Shown here piece after piece: positions 36,203 to 47,103 of a DNA stretch of 64,000 nt; position 1 is the stretch's first letter, and every line of letters begins with the position of its first letter. The stretch spans positions 1-64,000 of the forward strand of contig JAMCWJ010000052.1 in the NCBI GenBank assembly GCA_023475105.1, written 5' to 3'. The notes beneath the pieces were generated by a model. It was not told the DNA's origin. It saw nothing but the letters and a program-made list of their open reading frames with translations, and made no database searches. A program made the translations under genes and the position numbers. The stretch comes from Nitrospirota bacterium. GTDB taxonomy: Bacteria; Nitrospirota; Thermodesulfovibrionia; Thermodesulfovibrionales; UBA9159.

Positions 36203-36511
36203 TCACTGTAGTTTCAGCAGCCTCCGGAGCTTCCTGTCCGTATTCACGATCTCATCGGCATTGTCGCCTTCGAGACCCCACGAGTACTCACCTTTCGCAT
36301 TTCTGTGGAGCTTCACCTTGACCGGCTTCTGGGGCTTCACCTGCTGTATTTCCGGCTGCTTCCTGAACGGGAAGTCATTCTTTTCAGCAGCCATCGGAGT
36401 CAGGGCGATCAGAAGCGTCAAAATGCCGGAGACTGCCCCAACTCCCAGCGGCAATAATCCCGGGAATGAAAAGCGGCTCCCGCCTTCTCTCACTCTTCCC
36501 CTTTTGCCCAC
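36203..36511 (-). CDS. Small membrane-anchored protein of unknown function
   Basis: An unrecognised 102-aa protein. After a basic n-region it has one hydrophobic stretch (LLPLGVGAVSGILTLLIALTP). A polar periplasmic-type tail follows, ending GEYSWGLEGDNADEIVNTDRKLRRLLKLQ. The GTG start has AGGAG about 10 nt upstream, formed by the end of nadE. It probably shares the nadE transcript and precedes the ferritin-like gene by about 30 nt. No function is claimed. Confidence 0.65.
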   Translation of the reverse strand: MGKRGRVREGGSRFSFPGLLPLGVGAVSGILTLLIALTPMAAEKNDFPFRKQPEIQQVKPQKPVKVKLHRNAKGEYSWGLEGDNADEIVNTDRKLRRLLKLQ

Positions 36512-36513
36512 GG

Positions 36514-38244
36514 TTACATGCTCCTGTATCTGTTGGTAATCGGGAATCTCCTGTCCCTCCCGAAGGCCCTTCTCGTAATCTTTATCCCGGGAGGGGCCTG
36601 TCTCCTCTTGTATTCGCTCCTATCGATCATCCCGATCACCTTTTCGACGCACTCGGATGCGCACTCGCGCGAGAGGATCTCCTCGAAACTCCTGTCCTCT
36701 TCGACATAGGCCTTCAAAACGGGATCGAGGACTTCGTAAGGCGGCAGCGTATCCGTATCTTTCTGGTCCCGCTTGAGTTCCGCCGACGGTTCCTTCCGCA
36801 AAACCCTTTCAGGGATAAGAGCCCGCCCCTCCTTGTTGTTTCTCCATGCGCACAGCTCATAGACCAGCGTTTTCGGAACGTCCTTGATCACCGCAAACCC
36901 TCCTGCCATGTCGCCGTAAAGGGTCGCGTACCCGACGCTCATCTCCGATTTATTGCCGGTGGTCAGCACGAGCCATCCGAACTTGTTCGAGAAGGCCATG
37001 AGGATGTTGCCCCTGATCCTTGCCTGGATATTCTCCTCCGTGCTGTCCGGTGCGCGTCCCTCAAAGTCCTCCTTCAGGGTTTCGAGATAGGTCGTGTAAA
37101 TCTTCACAATCGGCACCTCCAGGAGTTCGATGCCGAGATTGCGGGCGAGCGCAAAGGCGTCTTCCCTGCTCTCGGCCGAGGTGTACGGTGAGGGCATGAA
37201 GAGCCCCTTTACCTTGTCTTTCCCGAGGGCGTCCACGGCGATACTCGCCACAAGGCTCGAGTCGACACCTCCGCTCAGTCCGATCACCGCCTCCCTGAAG
37301 CCGTTCTTAGTGACATAATCACATGTCCCTATTACCAGGGCCTTATAAATCTCTTCGTTCGGGGCCAAGACAACGGCTTCCCTCGCCGGGAGCGCCGTCC
37401 TGGGTTTCAGGGGCCCTTCCCGCGAGATCACTATCCTTTCGACTCTCGGGTTTTCGGCAGTTGCGGCTTGCCGCCTCTTGCGCGGGTCATGCAGCCTTCC
37501 CATAAAGACCGAATCGAGATTCAGATCGACAATGATCAGGTCCTCCTCAAACTGCTTTCCGCGGCAGATGATCTCCCCCCTCTCATCCACGACAATGCTG
37601 TGGCCGTCAAAAACAAGCTCGTCCTGACCGCCCACGGTATTGAGATAGGCGATGATCACCACATTATCCGTCGCCCTCGTGGCGAGCATCTTTTCCCTGA
37701 AGTCCGCCTTTCCGACATGGTAGGGAGAGGCGTTGATATTGATGATGACCTCGGCGCCCGAAAAAGACTGGACGCGGGCAGGCCCCTCGGGATACCAGAT
37801 GTCTTCACAGATATTGACCCCCAGGGCCACATCTCCCAGGGTGTATACGGGATACCTGGTGCCCGCAAGGAAATAGCGTTCTTCGTCGAAGACTCCGTAG
37901 TTGGGCAGGAACATCTTATGGTAGATGTCGACTATGTTCTTGTTATGCAGCACGGCGGCGGCGTTATAAATGTCGTTCTTCCTGTCGACGAACCCTACGA
38001 TCGCCGTGATGTCCCATACCTCCTCTTTGATCTTCCTGAGGGCATCGAGGTTGTCCCCGATAAATTGCGGCTTCAGGAGCAGGTCTTCCGGGGGGTACCC
38101 CGTGACGGCGAGTTCGGGAAAAACGACGAGGTCCGCAGAATAATCTTCCGCCCTTCTGATATAGCCTATGATCTTTTTGGTGTTTCCCTCCAGGTCCCCC
38201 ACAGTGGGATCGATCTGGGCAAGCGCGAGCCTCAATGTCTTCAT
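36514..38244 (-). CDS. nadE: Glutamine-dependent NAD+ synthetase
   Basis: Two-domain NadE (576 aa) that amidates nicotinic acid adenine dinucleotide using glutamine. The N-terminal nitrilase-type amidotransferase domain has [37 protein letters not shown] and the catalytic Cys in [14 protein letters not shown]. The C-terminal synthetase has the PP-loop [17 protein letters not shown], plus [31 protein letters not shown]. The domain architecture is the long glutamine-using form. It is divergent from the DUF438 gene. Confidence 0.97.
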   Translation of the reverse strand: MKTLRLALAQIDPTVGDLEGNTKKIIGYIRRAEDYSADLVVFPELAVTGYPPEDLLLKPQFIGDNLDALRKIKEEVWDITAIVGFVDRKNDIYNAAAVLHNKNIVDIYHKMFLPNYGVFDEERYFLAGTRYPVYTLGDVALGVNICEDIWYPEGPARVQSFSGAEVIININASPYHVGKADFREKMLATRATDNVVIIAYLNTVGGQDELVFDGHSIVVDERGEIICRGKQFEEDLIIVDLNLDSVFMGRLHDPRKRRQAATAENPRVERIVISREGPLKPRTALPAREAVVLAPNEEIYKALVIGTCDYVTKNGFREAVIGLSGGVDSSLVASIAVDALGKDKVKGLFMPSPYTSAESREDAFALARNLGIELLEVPIVKIYTTYLETLKEDFEGRAPDSTEENIQARIRGNILMAFSNKFGWLVLTTGNKSEMSVGYATLYGDMAGGFAVIKDVPKTLVYELCAWRNNKEGRALIPERVLRKEPSAELKRDQKDTDTLPPYEVLDPVLKAYVEEDRSFEEILSRECASECVEKVIGMIDRSEYKRRQAPPGIKITRRAFGRDRRFPITNRYRSM

Positions 38245-38302
38245 TGATAAATAATAATTGAAGGGACCCGATTTGTAAAGGCAGCGGCGCCTCCGTAATC
38301 CG

Positions 38303-38425
38303 CCATCGACTCTGCGTGAGGATGCATTCCAACGGTTTCAGCGGGCCGTATTGCCCCACCTTTCGGGTGAGGCGGCCCGGCTCTCGGAGCGAACGAGATG
38401 AGAGCGAATGCCGTCCTCAGGCAGG
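38303..38425 (+). repeat. Dispersed intergenic repeat, copy A
   Basis: About 123 bp. The left end has GCGTGAGGATGCATTC (38314-38329); the right end, GAATGCCGTCCTCAGGC (38406-38422), is its imperfect inverted complement. The centre is a further hairpin (GGGCCG...GCCCCACC tttc GGGTGAGGC...GGCCC). It matches copy C at 55272-55398 on the opposite strand nearly end to end, and its left part matches copy B at 43772. Confidence 0.85.
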
Positions 38426-38505
38426 GATCAGTTTTCCTGATGGTAGATCAAGGGCCTCCGGAGGACGTCCCGGTATTGCCTGTTCCCGAAGAGTGTTTCC
38501 CGTTA

Positions 38506-38546
38506 TGATTCAGATCACTGTACGCCGGCGGGTTTCCTGCTACAAT
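38506..38546 (+). promoter_or_regulatory. FNR-type site and extended -10 promoter for the DUF438 gene
   Basis: The palindrome TGATTCAGATCA (38506-38517) matches the FNR/CRP half-sites TGAT-N4-ATCA. Its centre (38511.5) lies 41.5 bp before the start predicted from TGCTACAAT (-10 at 38541-38546), the spacing of class II activation. No good -35 hexamer is present, as expected for an activated promoter. Confidence 0.6.
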
Positions 38547-38597
38547 GAGACTAGAAAGACAAGAGAGGGTCTGTACATTTTTTCGAGGAGGAACGCC

Positions 38598-40064
38598 ATG
38601 GAACTGAGTGCAAAGACAACGATCGATGAGTTGCTGAAATCCTACCCCTTCCTGATGGATTTCTTCGTGAACAGGTCTCCAAAATTCAAAATGCTCCAAA
38701 GTGCGGTGATGAGGAAGACGGTCGGAAAGGTGGCGCCCCTCTCCCACGTTGCCCACATCGGAGGCATAGAACTCGACCGGCTGCTTTCCGAAATCGCGGC
38801 GGAAATCCGGGCGAGGACAGGGGAGGAAGCGGTCATCGTGAAAGAGACGGGCCCTTCCGCACCGGTTGCCGACGCGCAGCTCAGGCAGGAAATCCTGAAG
38901 GACATCATAAGGGACCTTCACAAGGGCGTCGATATGGCGGTCCTGAAGCAGAGGTTCTACGATCTGATCAGGGACATCGACGCCTCCGAAATAGCGAAGA
39001 TGGAGCAGAAGCTCATTGAAGAGGGGATGCCCGAAAGCGAAATAAAACGCCTCTGCGACGTCCATGTGGAAGTGTTCAAGGAATCACTCGGCCACCAGGA
39101 GGCGCCTTCGGTTCCGCCGGGACATCCCCTGCAGACCTTCATGAAAGAAAATAGGGTGGCCGAAGGGATCGTAAACGAGATCAGGGGTATCCTCGAAACG
39201 CTCTGCGACAGTCCCGACAAGGAACTTTTCAGACAGCACAAGAAGAACCTCCTCGCTCTGATCGACCGGCTCTCTGCCGTCAACCTCCATTATCTCAGGA
39301 AGGAAAACCAGCTCTTTCCGGTCCTCGAACTTCACGATATCTCCGGGCCTTCAGAGGTGATGTGGGCGATCCATGATGATATACGCCAGACATTGAAATA
39401 TGCCCGGTCCCAGGTCTCGGATCTGCAGGTGCCCCTCGTATACGGTACGCTCAAGTACCTGCTTCAGAGTGTGCTCGATATGATCTACAAGGAGGAGCAT
39501 ATCCTCTTTCCGATGGCGGTTGAAATCCTGAAGGTTGAAGATTGGGCCAAGGTAAAAAGAGGGGAAGAGGAGATCGGGTACGCGTGGGTCGAACCGGAAA
39601 AAGGATGGGTGCCCGGAGAGGCGGCCGCTCCTGCTGAAGCGAAGGGAGTGGAAGCGGGCAAACTGGCCATGAATACCGGCAGCCTGAGTCTCGAACAGGT
39701 GAACCTGCTTCTGACCCATCTTCCTGTCGACATCTCCTTTGTGGACGAAAATGACGAGGTCGCCTATTATTCCCAGACAAAGGAAAGGATATTCCCGAGG
39801 AGCCCCGGCGTGATCGGCAGGAAGGTCCAGAGGTGTCATCCTCCAAAGAGCTTTCACGTGGTTCAGAGGATTCTCGACGACTTCAGGAAGGGGAAAAGAG
39901 ATACGGCCGAGTTCTGGATACAGATGAAGGGCAGGTTCATCCATATCCGGTATTTTGCCGTGCGGGACCCCCTCGGCAATTACCGGGGGACGATGGAAGT
40001 GACGCAGGACGCGACGGATATCAGAAAACTCGAAGGGGAGCAGAGACTTCTCGACCGGGATTAA
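38598..40064 (+). CDS. DUF438 protein with DUF1858, hemerythrin-like and PAS domains
   Basis: A 488-aa cytoplasmic protein. Domain order: N-terminal DUF1858/ScdA-N-like (TTIDELLKSYPFLMDFFVNRSPKFKML), DUF438 (about residues 95-170), a hemerythrin-type four-helix region with HYLRKENQLFPVLE, WAIHDDIRQTL and YKEEHILFPMAVEIL, and a C-terminal PAS domain (VDISFVDENDEVAYYSQTKERIFPRSP, then RCHPPKS). Such proteins are linked to O2/NO sensing and iron-sulfur repair in anaerobes. The ATG follows GAGGAGGAACGCC. The track ORF starts 282 nt earlier across a repeat and promoter, and was not used. Confidence 0.88.
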   Translation: MELSAKTTIDELLKSYPFLMDFFVNRSPKFKMLQSAVMRKTVGKVAPLSHVAHIGGIELDRLLSEIAAEIRARTGEEAVIVKETGPSAPVADAQLRQEILKDIIRDLHKGVDMAVLKQRFYDLIRDIDASEIAKMEQKLIEEGMPESEIKRLCDVHVEVFKESLGHQEAPSVPPGHPLQTFMKENRVAEGIVNEIRGILETLCDSPDKELFRQHKKNLLALIDRLSAVNLHYLRKENQLFPVLELHDISGPSEVMWAIHDDIRQTLKYARSQVSDLQVPLVYGTLKYLLQSVLDMIYKEEHILFPMAVEILKVEDWAKVKRGEEEIGYAWVEPEKGWVPGEAAAPAEAKGVEAGKLAMNTGSLSLEQVNLLLTHLPVDISFVDENDEVAYYSQTKERIFPRSPGVIGRKVQRCHPPKSFHVVQRILDDFRKGKRDTAEFWIQMKGRFIHIRYFAVRDPLGNYRGTMEVTQDATDIRKLEGEQRLLDRD

Positions 40065-40068
40065 AGTC

Positions 40069-40842
40069 TCACGTCCTTGCCCACATAAAAAGGATTACCA
40101 CAGCGAGGACGATTCTGTAATAGACGAAGACATCGAGCGGATTCTTCCTCACGAAGCGAAGCAGGAATCTGATCGCAAAAAGACCCGAGACAAAGGCGGC
40201 CAAAAAACCGACGGCGAATATATCGAGATGATAATGGCCGTGATCTTTCAGGAGTTTTCTTCCCTCGAGCAGGGTGGCCCCTCCTATGATCGGCGTAGAC
40301 AGGAGGAACGAGAACCGCACCGCGGCTTCCCTTGTAAGGTCCCTGAACAGTCCGGCCGTCATCGTGATGCCCGATCGCGAAACACCAGGGATCAGCGCGA
40401 CCGCCTGGGCACCGCCGATAAAAAGCGAATCCGCGAGCGAGGTCCGCTTTTTCCTGCTCTTGCTTTTTTTCTCCGCGGCGAGCATAAAGAGACCGAAGGC
40501 GATCGTCGAAAAAGCGATAACCAGGGGGTTTCTCAAGGTTTGCTCCACGGCGTCTCCGAACAGGACTCCGGCAAGTCCTGCGGGTATCGTCGCGACCGCG
40601 ATGAAGAGAAGCATCTTTCTGTCCGAGGAGAGCATCTTCAGCCAGTCCTTGTAAAAGCAGATGAGCAGGGCGACCAGGGTACCGGCATGAAGCGCCACGT
40701 CGAACAGGAGCGTATTCACCTCGCCCTTCCATCCGAAGAACCAGGGGAAAAGGATGAGGTGGGCCGTACTGCTCACGGGAAAGAATTCCGTAATCCCCTG
40801 AACAAGACCCAACACCACTGCCCTCATCATTTCAGATTCCAC
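40069..40842 (-). CDS. uppP: Undecaprenyl-diphosphatase
   Basis: Membrane phosphatase (BacA/UppP, 257 aa) that recycles undecaprenyl pyrophosphate for peptidoglycan and LPS synthesis. It has the two family motifs: GLVQGITEFFPVSSTAHLIL near the N-terminus and ALIPGVSRSGITMTAGLFRDL mid-protein, among about eight hydrophobic helices. It is convergent with the DUF438 gene (4-nt gap) and downstream of ruvB. The DgkA-PAP2 fusion at 24.5 kb may act on the same carrier. Confidence 0.96.
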   Translation of the reverse strand: MESEMMRAVVLGLVQGITEFFPVSSTAHLILFPWFFGWKGEVNTLLFDVALHAGTLVALLICFYKDWLKMLSSDRKMLLFIAVATIPAGLAGVLFGDAVEQTLRNPLVIAFSTIAFGLFMLAAEKKSKSRKKRTSLADSLFIGGAQAVALIPGVSRSGITMTAGLFRDLTREAAVRFSFLLSTPIIGGATLLEGRKLLKDHGHYHLDIFAVGFLAAFVSGLFAIRFLLRFVRKNPLDVFVYYRIVLAVVILFMWART

Positions 40843-40868
40843 AGAACCTCCGTAATGTAGTGCGGCTA

Positions 40869-41927
40869 TTACGGGCGCCTCTTGCTTTTCGAGCGATCGA
40901 AGAGCCCCGGTTCGCCCCCGAGGGGTATATCGAGGAGGGCATAAGCCTTTTCCGAGGCCTTTCTCCCCTGCGAAGTCCTGATCACAAATCCCGATTTCAG
41001 CAGATACGGCTCGATCACATCGAGCAGTACGTCCGACTCTATCTGAAGGGTCGAAGCGAGGGCCTCGATGCCTACAGGACCTCCCTTGTAATTCAGGATG
41101 ATCGTTCCGAGTAGTTTCCGGTCCGTCTCTCCAAGGCCGTGCTCGTCGATGCCTTCGAGAGCCAGGGCCTCCACGGCCACGGCCTTCGTAATTCTCCCCT
41201 GGGCCCGCACCTGCGCATAGTCGCGTACGCGCTTCAAGAGCCGGTTTGCGACCCTCGGCGTCCCCCTCGCTCTCCTGGCAATCTCAAAAGCGCCTTCCTG
41301 TTCTATCGCAACCTCCAGTATCGCGGCGGAGCGTTTCACGATCCGGACAAGGTCTTTTTCGACGTAGAAATCGAGGTCTCTCGTGATGCCGAAACGCTCC
41401 CTCAGAGGAGAAGAGAGAAGCCCTGCCCGCGTCGTGGCTCCTATCAGCGTGAAGGGTTCGAGTCTGTAGCGGTGGGTCCTCGCATGCACGCCCTTGTCGA
41501 AAATGAAATCCACGGCAAAGTCCTCCATGGCCGGATAGAGGAATTCCTCGACGATTTTCGGTATCCTGTGGATCTCGTCGATGAAGAAGACGTCTCCTTT
41601 TTCCATATGCGTCAGGATCCCCATCAGGTCGCCGCCTTTTTCGAGGGCCGGTCCGGAAGAGGTGATGATCTTCGTCCCCATCTCGCTCGCGATGATATGG
41701 GCCAGCGTCGTTTTCCCGAGCCCCGGAGGACCGTTGAAAAGGATATGGTCGAGGGGCTCTTTCCTCTGCAACGCAGCCTCGATGGCGATCTTCAGGGTTT
41801 CGACTATCTTGTCCTGGCCTATATACTCCGAGAGTTTCTTCGGCCTCAGGCTGAGGTTGTTCTCCTCATCGAGGGGGCTCTTCTCTTTCAGGATATCGGA
41901 CAGCCCGCCTTCTTCCTCATAGATCAT
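40869..41927 (-). CDS. ruvB: Holliday junction branch migration ATPase RuvB
   Basis: Motor of the RuvAB complex, 352 aa. It begins with an acidic lead and [23 protein letters not shown]. Walker A is [17 protein letters not shown], Walker [13 protein letters not shown], with sensor [20 protein letters not shown] and a C-terminal winged helix ([33 protein letters not shown]). It overlaps ruvA by 4 nt in the order ruvC-ruvA-ruvB. Confidence 0.98.
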   Translation of the reverse strand: MIYEEEGGLSDILKEKSPLDEENNLSLRPKKLSEYIGQDKIVETLKIAIEAALQRKEPLDHILFNGPPGLGKTTLAHIIASEMGTKIITSSGPALEKGGDLMGILTHMEKGDVFFIDEIHRIPKIVEEFLYPAMEDFAVDFIFDKGVHARTHRYRLEPFTLIGATTRAGLLSSPLRERFGITRDLDFYVEKDLVRIVKRSAAILEVAIEQEGAFEIARRARGTPRVANRLLKRVRDYAQVRAQGRITKAVAVEALALEGIDEHGLGETDRKLLGTIILNYKGGPVGIEALASTLQIESDVLLDVIEPYLLKSGFVIRTSQGRKASEKAYALLDIPLGGEPGLFDRSKSKRRP

Positions 41928-42544
41928 TGTCTCTGTCCCCTGTACACTTCCTCGAACAGTTCCTCGGACGAGCTGATGCGGGGGCTCCGCCTCATCGCCT
42001 CCTCTATCATCTTCCGCGCCTCGGGAAGCTTGTGCCCGAGCTGGTTCACCAGGACGTCCTCCACTTCCTTCCTGAAGTCCTCAGCGACTTCTTCGGGCGC
42101 TTCTACTTCCTGCATCAGCGCATACTTCGCCGCCTTCCCCTTCAGCGCGGCGATGATCTTTTCCGCCTTCCTCTCGCCGATGCCCTTCAATTCCTTCAGC
42201 GCCTTCGCATCCTTTCCCTCGATCGAGCGCGCGATCTCCCTCACCGGCTTCACAAGTGCCCTCACTGCTGCCGAGGGGCCGATATCCTCGACCGATATGA
42301 ACAGCTCGAAAAATTCCTTGTCAAGGGAGGACGGGAAACCCACAAGCACGGGTTTCGGCTGCCTCTCCGTCTGGTTATAGGAGATATGGAGTTCCAGTTC
42401 CTCGCCGTCCTTCTTTTCCGCCTTTATCCTCTTCATGGCGTAGGCGGGTACCAGGATGTCGTACCCTACCCCGTTCACGATGAGGGTAAGCCTGTCATCC
42501 CTTCCGCGGTCCATTCTCACTATGCCCCTCAGATAAGAGATCAT
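41924..42544 (-). CDS. ruvA: Holliday junction DNA-binding protein RuvA
   Basis: Tetrameric junction-binding subunit of the RuvABC resolvasome. The 206-aa protein begins MISYLRGIV, the standard RuvA N-terminus. HhH motifs lie in the middle ([18 protein letters not shown] and [19 protein letters not shown]), and a C-terminal helical domain contacts RuvB. The ATG at 42544 overlaps the ruvC stop (ATGA); the track's ATG at 42556 adds four residues and lies inside ruvC. Confidence 0.97.
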   Translation of the reverse strand: MISYLRGIVRMDRGRDDRLTLIVNGVGYDILVPAYAMKRIKAEKKDGEELELHISYNQTERQPKPVLVGFPSSLDKEFFELFISVEDIGPSAAVRALVKPVREIARSIEGKDAKALKELKGIGERKAEKIIAALKGKAAKYALMQEVEAPEEVAEDFRKEVEDVLVNQLGHKLPEARKMIEEAMRRSPRISSSEELFEEVYRGQRQ

Positions 42545-43026
42545 CGCTCTCTCCATCCCGTTTTTCTGTAAAACGCCGTCAGCGCGACCGCCAGCGCGTC
42601 GGAGGCATGGAACGATTTCAGGTCCGAAATGCCGAGCAGGTCCTTGATCGTCTCTTTCACCTGGCCCTTGTCCGCCCCTCCGTGTCCCACAAGGGAATTC
42701 TTCACCTCTTTCGGGGTGATCTCGGTCATCGCAACGCCATTCTGAAAAACAGACAGGTACATGATACCCAAAACGCCGCCCAATAATATACCGGCCTTCG
42801 GGTATTTGACAAGGGAAAAGACGTTTTCTATCGCGATCAGGTCAGGGCCGAGCGTGCGGATCAGCTGATTGAGGTCGGCATGAATCTGGAACAGCCGGTG
42901 GGAGATATGTTCTCTCGGAGAGGTCCTGATATACCCGCATTTCAGCAGGGAAGAAGCGCTTCTCCCGCACTCGATCGCACCGAAGCCCGTGCTGGCGAGA
43001 CCGGGGTCCAGACCGAGTATTACCAT
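42541..43026 (-). CDS. ruvC: Holliday junction resolvase RuvC
   Basis: Endonuclease that cuts Holliday junctions, 161 aa. It begins MVILGLDPGLASTGFGAIE with the first catalytic Asp, has LIAIENVFSLVKYPKAGILLG, PKEVKNSLVGHGGADKGQV, and the final catalytic acid in FHASDALAVALTAFY. First gene of the ruvCAB run, about 45 nt downstream of the SIS-domain gene. Confidence 0.97.
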   Translation of the reverse strand: MVILGLDPGLASTGFGAIECGRSASSLLKCGYIRTSPREHISHRLFQIHADLNQLIRTLGPDLIAIENVFSLVKYPKAGILLGGVLGIMYLSVFQNGVAMTEITPKEVKNSLVGHGGADKGQVKETIKDLLGISDLKSFHASDALAVALTAFYRKTGWRER

Positions 43027-43071
43027 GACGGCAGGCCGGGGACAGCCGGCCCGCGGGCGGAGACGAAAAGG

Positions 43072-43665
43072 CTATCTCTTCCTCGGGCTTTCAAAGAGTA
43101 TCTCCTCCACCATCTGGCAGAGGACATGCCCCAGGGTGATGTGCGTTTCCTGTATTCTCGGGGTGTTTTCGGAAGGGACGATGAATCCATAGTCGGCCCT
43201 GGATGCAAACTTTTCCCCCTTCGCTCCGGTAAACACGATAGTCCTGAGTTTCCTTCTCTTTGCCACATCCATCGCCTTGAGGACGTTGCCGGAATTTCCG
43301 CTTGTGCTTATCGCAAGAACGACATCGCCTTCTTCAGAGAGAGACTTGAGCTGCCGCGCGAAAATCTCGGTGAAGTCGTAGTCGTTGGCGATCGAGGTGA
43401 GGACCGCCACGTCGGTAGTGAGGGCTATCGCAGGAAGGCCGGGCCTTTCCCTTTTGAACCTGTTGATAAATTCCGCCGCGATATGAGAGGCGTCCGTGGC
43501 GCTGCCGCCGTTGCCGAAGAGGAGGAGCTTCTTGCCGTCGTTGAATGCCTCTGCAATGAGCTTGGAGGCCTCCATGATAGCGTCGACGTGTTCCTTTACG
43601 AATTTATCCTTTACCGAGATGCTTTCTTCGAAGGCTTTTAATATCTTCTCTTTCATCCAGGCCAT
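43072..43665 (-). CDS. gmhA: Phosphoheptose isomerase (SIS domain)
   Basis: A 197-aa SIS-domain protein matching GmhA, which converts sedoheptulose 7-phosphate to D-glycero-manno-heptose 7-phosphate for LPS core heptose. The motifs LLLFGNGGSATDASHIAAEFINRF, ALTTDVAVLTSIANDY, AISTSGNSGNVLKAM and QETHITLGHVLCQMVEE are characteristic, including the catalytic Glu/His segment. It supports a diderm envelope. Confidence 0.94.
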   Translation of the reverse strand: MAWMKEKILKAFEESISVKDKFVKEHVDAIMEASKLIAEAFNDGKKLLLFGNGGSATDASHIAAEFINRFKRERPGLPAIALTTDVAVLTSIANDYDFTEIFARQLKSLSEEGDVVLAISTSGNSGNVLKAMDVAKRRKLRTIVFTGAKGEKFASRADYGFIVPSENTPRIQETHITLGHVLCQMVEEILFESPRKR

Positions 43666-43771
43666 TCTCTATCCGAACAAATTACCTTCCGTCTCACAGA
43701 ACTTCCGGGGGATGGGTCTAGACTAATACAAGCGCTCTTTGCTTGTCAACGCTCATCAATACTCATCAAAA

Positions 43772-43821
43772 CCATCGACTCCGCGTGAGGATGCATTCGA
43801 ACGGTTTCACCGCGCCTCACC
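43772..43821 (+). repeat. Dispersed intergenic repeat, shortened copy B
   Basis: The first 38 bp (43772-43809) match the left end of copies A and C, including GCGTGAGGATGCATTC. The following CCGCGCCTCACC resembles the central part after an internal deletion. The right inverted end is missing. It overlaps the 3' end of the minus-strand Fn3 lipoprotein gene. Confidence 0.75.
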
Positions 43822-44809
43822 GGTCAACGGTTCGCTCTCCTTTACCGGCCCGATCGCCCTTATCATGTACCAGACCTTCTTCCCGGTCCTTACTGCGTCC
43901 GTGAATGAGGGAACCTTCACCTCCCCGATTGGGGTAAATTCCTTTTCATCTCCGGTCCTCCTGAAGACCCTGTATCCCCTCACCCAGGCTTCCGCGCTCT
44001 CCTTCCAGGTCAGATAGACCTTCGTGTCCTCCACGATCCTGAGATCGCCCGGAGCCGAAGGGACAAAATCAGAAGGGGCCACGGCGATCTCCTGTGAAGC
44101 ATACCCCTCGTCCTCGACATCGGCGTCATGGAGCGACCTGACCACGTAATACACTGTCGTTTCGGGGAAAAGCCTCGTGTCCTCAAAGGAAGTCTTGCAC
44201 ACGGGCTCGCCGTTGAGGGGAACCCCGGAAAACTTACCCTTTTCGAGGGATCTATATACATTGTAGCAGATACCCTCTCCCGAACTTTTCCAGGTGAGTT
44301 CCATGGAATCGGACATTATCCTGAAGCGGATTGCTTCGGGAGGCAAGGGCAAAGGCTTCGGGACTACCGAGACGATATTCGAATCGTTGCTCGCCACCCC
44401 TTTCGGATTAACGGCGACGACTTTATACCGGTAGGCCCGGTCTGTTTCAAAAGTGCCGTCTAAAAAAGTGTTACGGTCGTTCTCCACGGTCTCAATTTTC
44501 TCGAAAGGACCGCCTCCCCCGGACCTCAGGACCACAAAGCCCTTCAGGGAGTCCCTTAGATTGTCGGGATAGGACCACGCAAGAATAATCTTGGCTTCCC
44601 TGTGGATAGCCGAAAGCCGCGATGGCGCTTGGGGCTTTTCGTAAGCCTTCAGCGTGGGAGGTCCTTTCCTGCCGCAGGAGACCGTTAATACCAGGACAAT
44701 GATGAGTAACGAGTAACGAGTCACAAGTGACGGATAATCAATACGGGTATCACTGCTGTTCCATCGGCCCAAGAATCTCCCCGCATCCCTCCCAGCCGGA
44801 ACGACCTCT

Positions 44810-44820
<11 letters not shown>
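43807..44820 (-). CDS. Fibronectin type III-domain lipoprotein
   Basis: A probable exported lipoprotein: the hydrophobic [12 protein letters not shown] is a lipobox-like signal, followed by GRKGPP as seen in small LptM-type lipoproteins. Three Fn3-like beta-sandwich units follow, around [39 protein letters not shown] and [20 protein letters not shown]. Function is unknown. The track start (GTG, 44820) overlaps the argH end; an in-frame GTG at 44724 would give a normal 17-residue signal and may be the true start. The last residues (TGEAR) come from repeat copy B. Confidence 0.85.
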
Positions 44821-46192
<1,372 letters not shown>

Positions 46193-46246
46193 GGCCTAAG
46201 AATAATGATTTTCAGCCTTTTGTGTCAAGGAGTTTTGAAATATGAT

Positions 46247-47080
46247 ATGATAACACCGATGCCAGAGGCCAAACTTAAAGTAATCCTTCTACGGCATACT
46301 CCCAACCCCGAGGAGACTATTGCCATGGCTGCCAGGCTCTGCTACAGCCCCTCCGATATCTGGTCCTTAAGGGAGAAGATCGAGACGAAAGACCAGAGAG
46401 AATTTGTGGAAAAACTGATGAAAATAGGGCACATGAGCCCGATTGAACATGCATCTTTTACTTTTGCTGTTGAAGGAATATCCCGTGCGTGCTCGCACCA
46501 ACTCGTGAGGCATAGACTGGCATCTTATTCCCAACAGTCTCAGCGATACGTAAGCGAAGAGACTGGATTTGATTATATAATCCCGCCGACAATCAGAGGA
46601 GATAAGGAACTGATGACATTTTATGAAAAGTTTATGGACGAAGCTCAGCAGGCATATAATCATATCGTTAAGAAACTTAACGAAAAAGGCAAGAAAGGTG
46701 AAATAGCTAACCAGGATGCAAGATTTGTCCTTCCTAACGCTACTGAAACAAAGATAATGCTGACAATGAATGCACGGGAATTGCTGCACTTCTTCAGACA
46801 GCGCTGCTGTTTCAGAGCTCAATGGGAGATTAGAGAGATGGCGCATCAAATGTTATTATTGGTGAAAACTGTCGCACCAATAATCTTCGAGAAATCAGGA
46901 CCCGCCTGTGTAAATGAACCATGCCCCGAAAGAGTAATGTATTGCGGAAAAGCAAGGGAGATAAAAAGGATCTATGGTAGATTTGTGAAAGGCAAGAATA
47001 AGGCTGTCAATAAGGGGACGGGAGGCAGTGCGAAGAAGAGCAAGGTATTAGGCTCTCAAAAAGGACTATTTCAAGAATAG
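46247..47080 (+). CDS. thyX: Flavin-dependent thymidylate synthase
   Basis: ThyX makes dTMP from dUMP using FAD and methylene-tetrahydrofolate. The signature RHRLASYSQQSQRYV fits the ThyX RHRxxSxxxxSxRY motif. HMSPIEHASFTFAVEGISRACSHQLVRH and LLHFFRQRCCFRAQWEIREMA are also typical. The ORF track fuses it to about 412 codons antisense to argH, which are spurious; ATG 46247 or 46259 is the real start. From about 46400 onward the codons become markedly AT-rich (TTA, ATA, GAA, GCT), unlike the neighbours. The tail after residue 245 is lysine-rich and non-conserved. Confidence 0.93.
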   Translation: MITPMPEAKLKVILLRHTPNPEETIAMAARLCYSPSDIWSLREKIETKDQREFVEKLMKIGHMSPIEHASFTFAVEGISRACSHQLVRHRLASYSQQSQRYVSEETGFDYIIPPTIRGDKELMTFYEKFMDEAQQAYNHIVKKLNEKGKKGEIANQDARFVLPNATETKIMLTMNARELLHFFRQRCCFRAQWEIREMAHQMLLLVKTVAPIIFEKSGPACVNEPCPERVMYCGKAREIKRIYGRFVKGKNKAVNKGTGGSAKKSKVLGSQKGLFQE

Positions 47081-47103
47081 AAAGTGCTTTCCTCTTACTA
47101 CCC

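Larger units (their letters stand above)
38245..38597. other. 353-bp intergenic region between nadE and the DUF438 gene
   Basis: This spacer holds one full copy of the dispersed inverted-repeat element (38303-38425). An FNR-type palindrome (38506-38517) and a -10 element (38541-38546) follow. No coding signal was found; the ORF-track extension through it is not supported. Confidence 0.7.

Noticed and set aside
38316-38597. In-frame extension of the DUF438 ORF upstream of 38598
   Set aside because: It runs through a repeat, an FNR-type site and a -10 element, and a strong ribosome site precedes the ATG at 38598.
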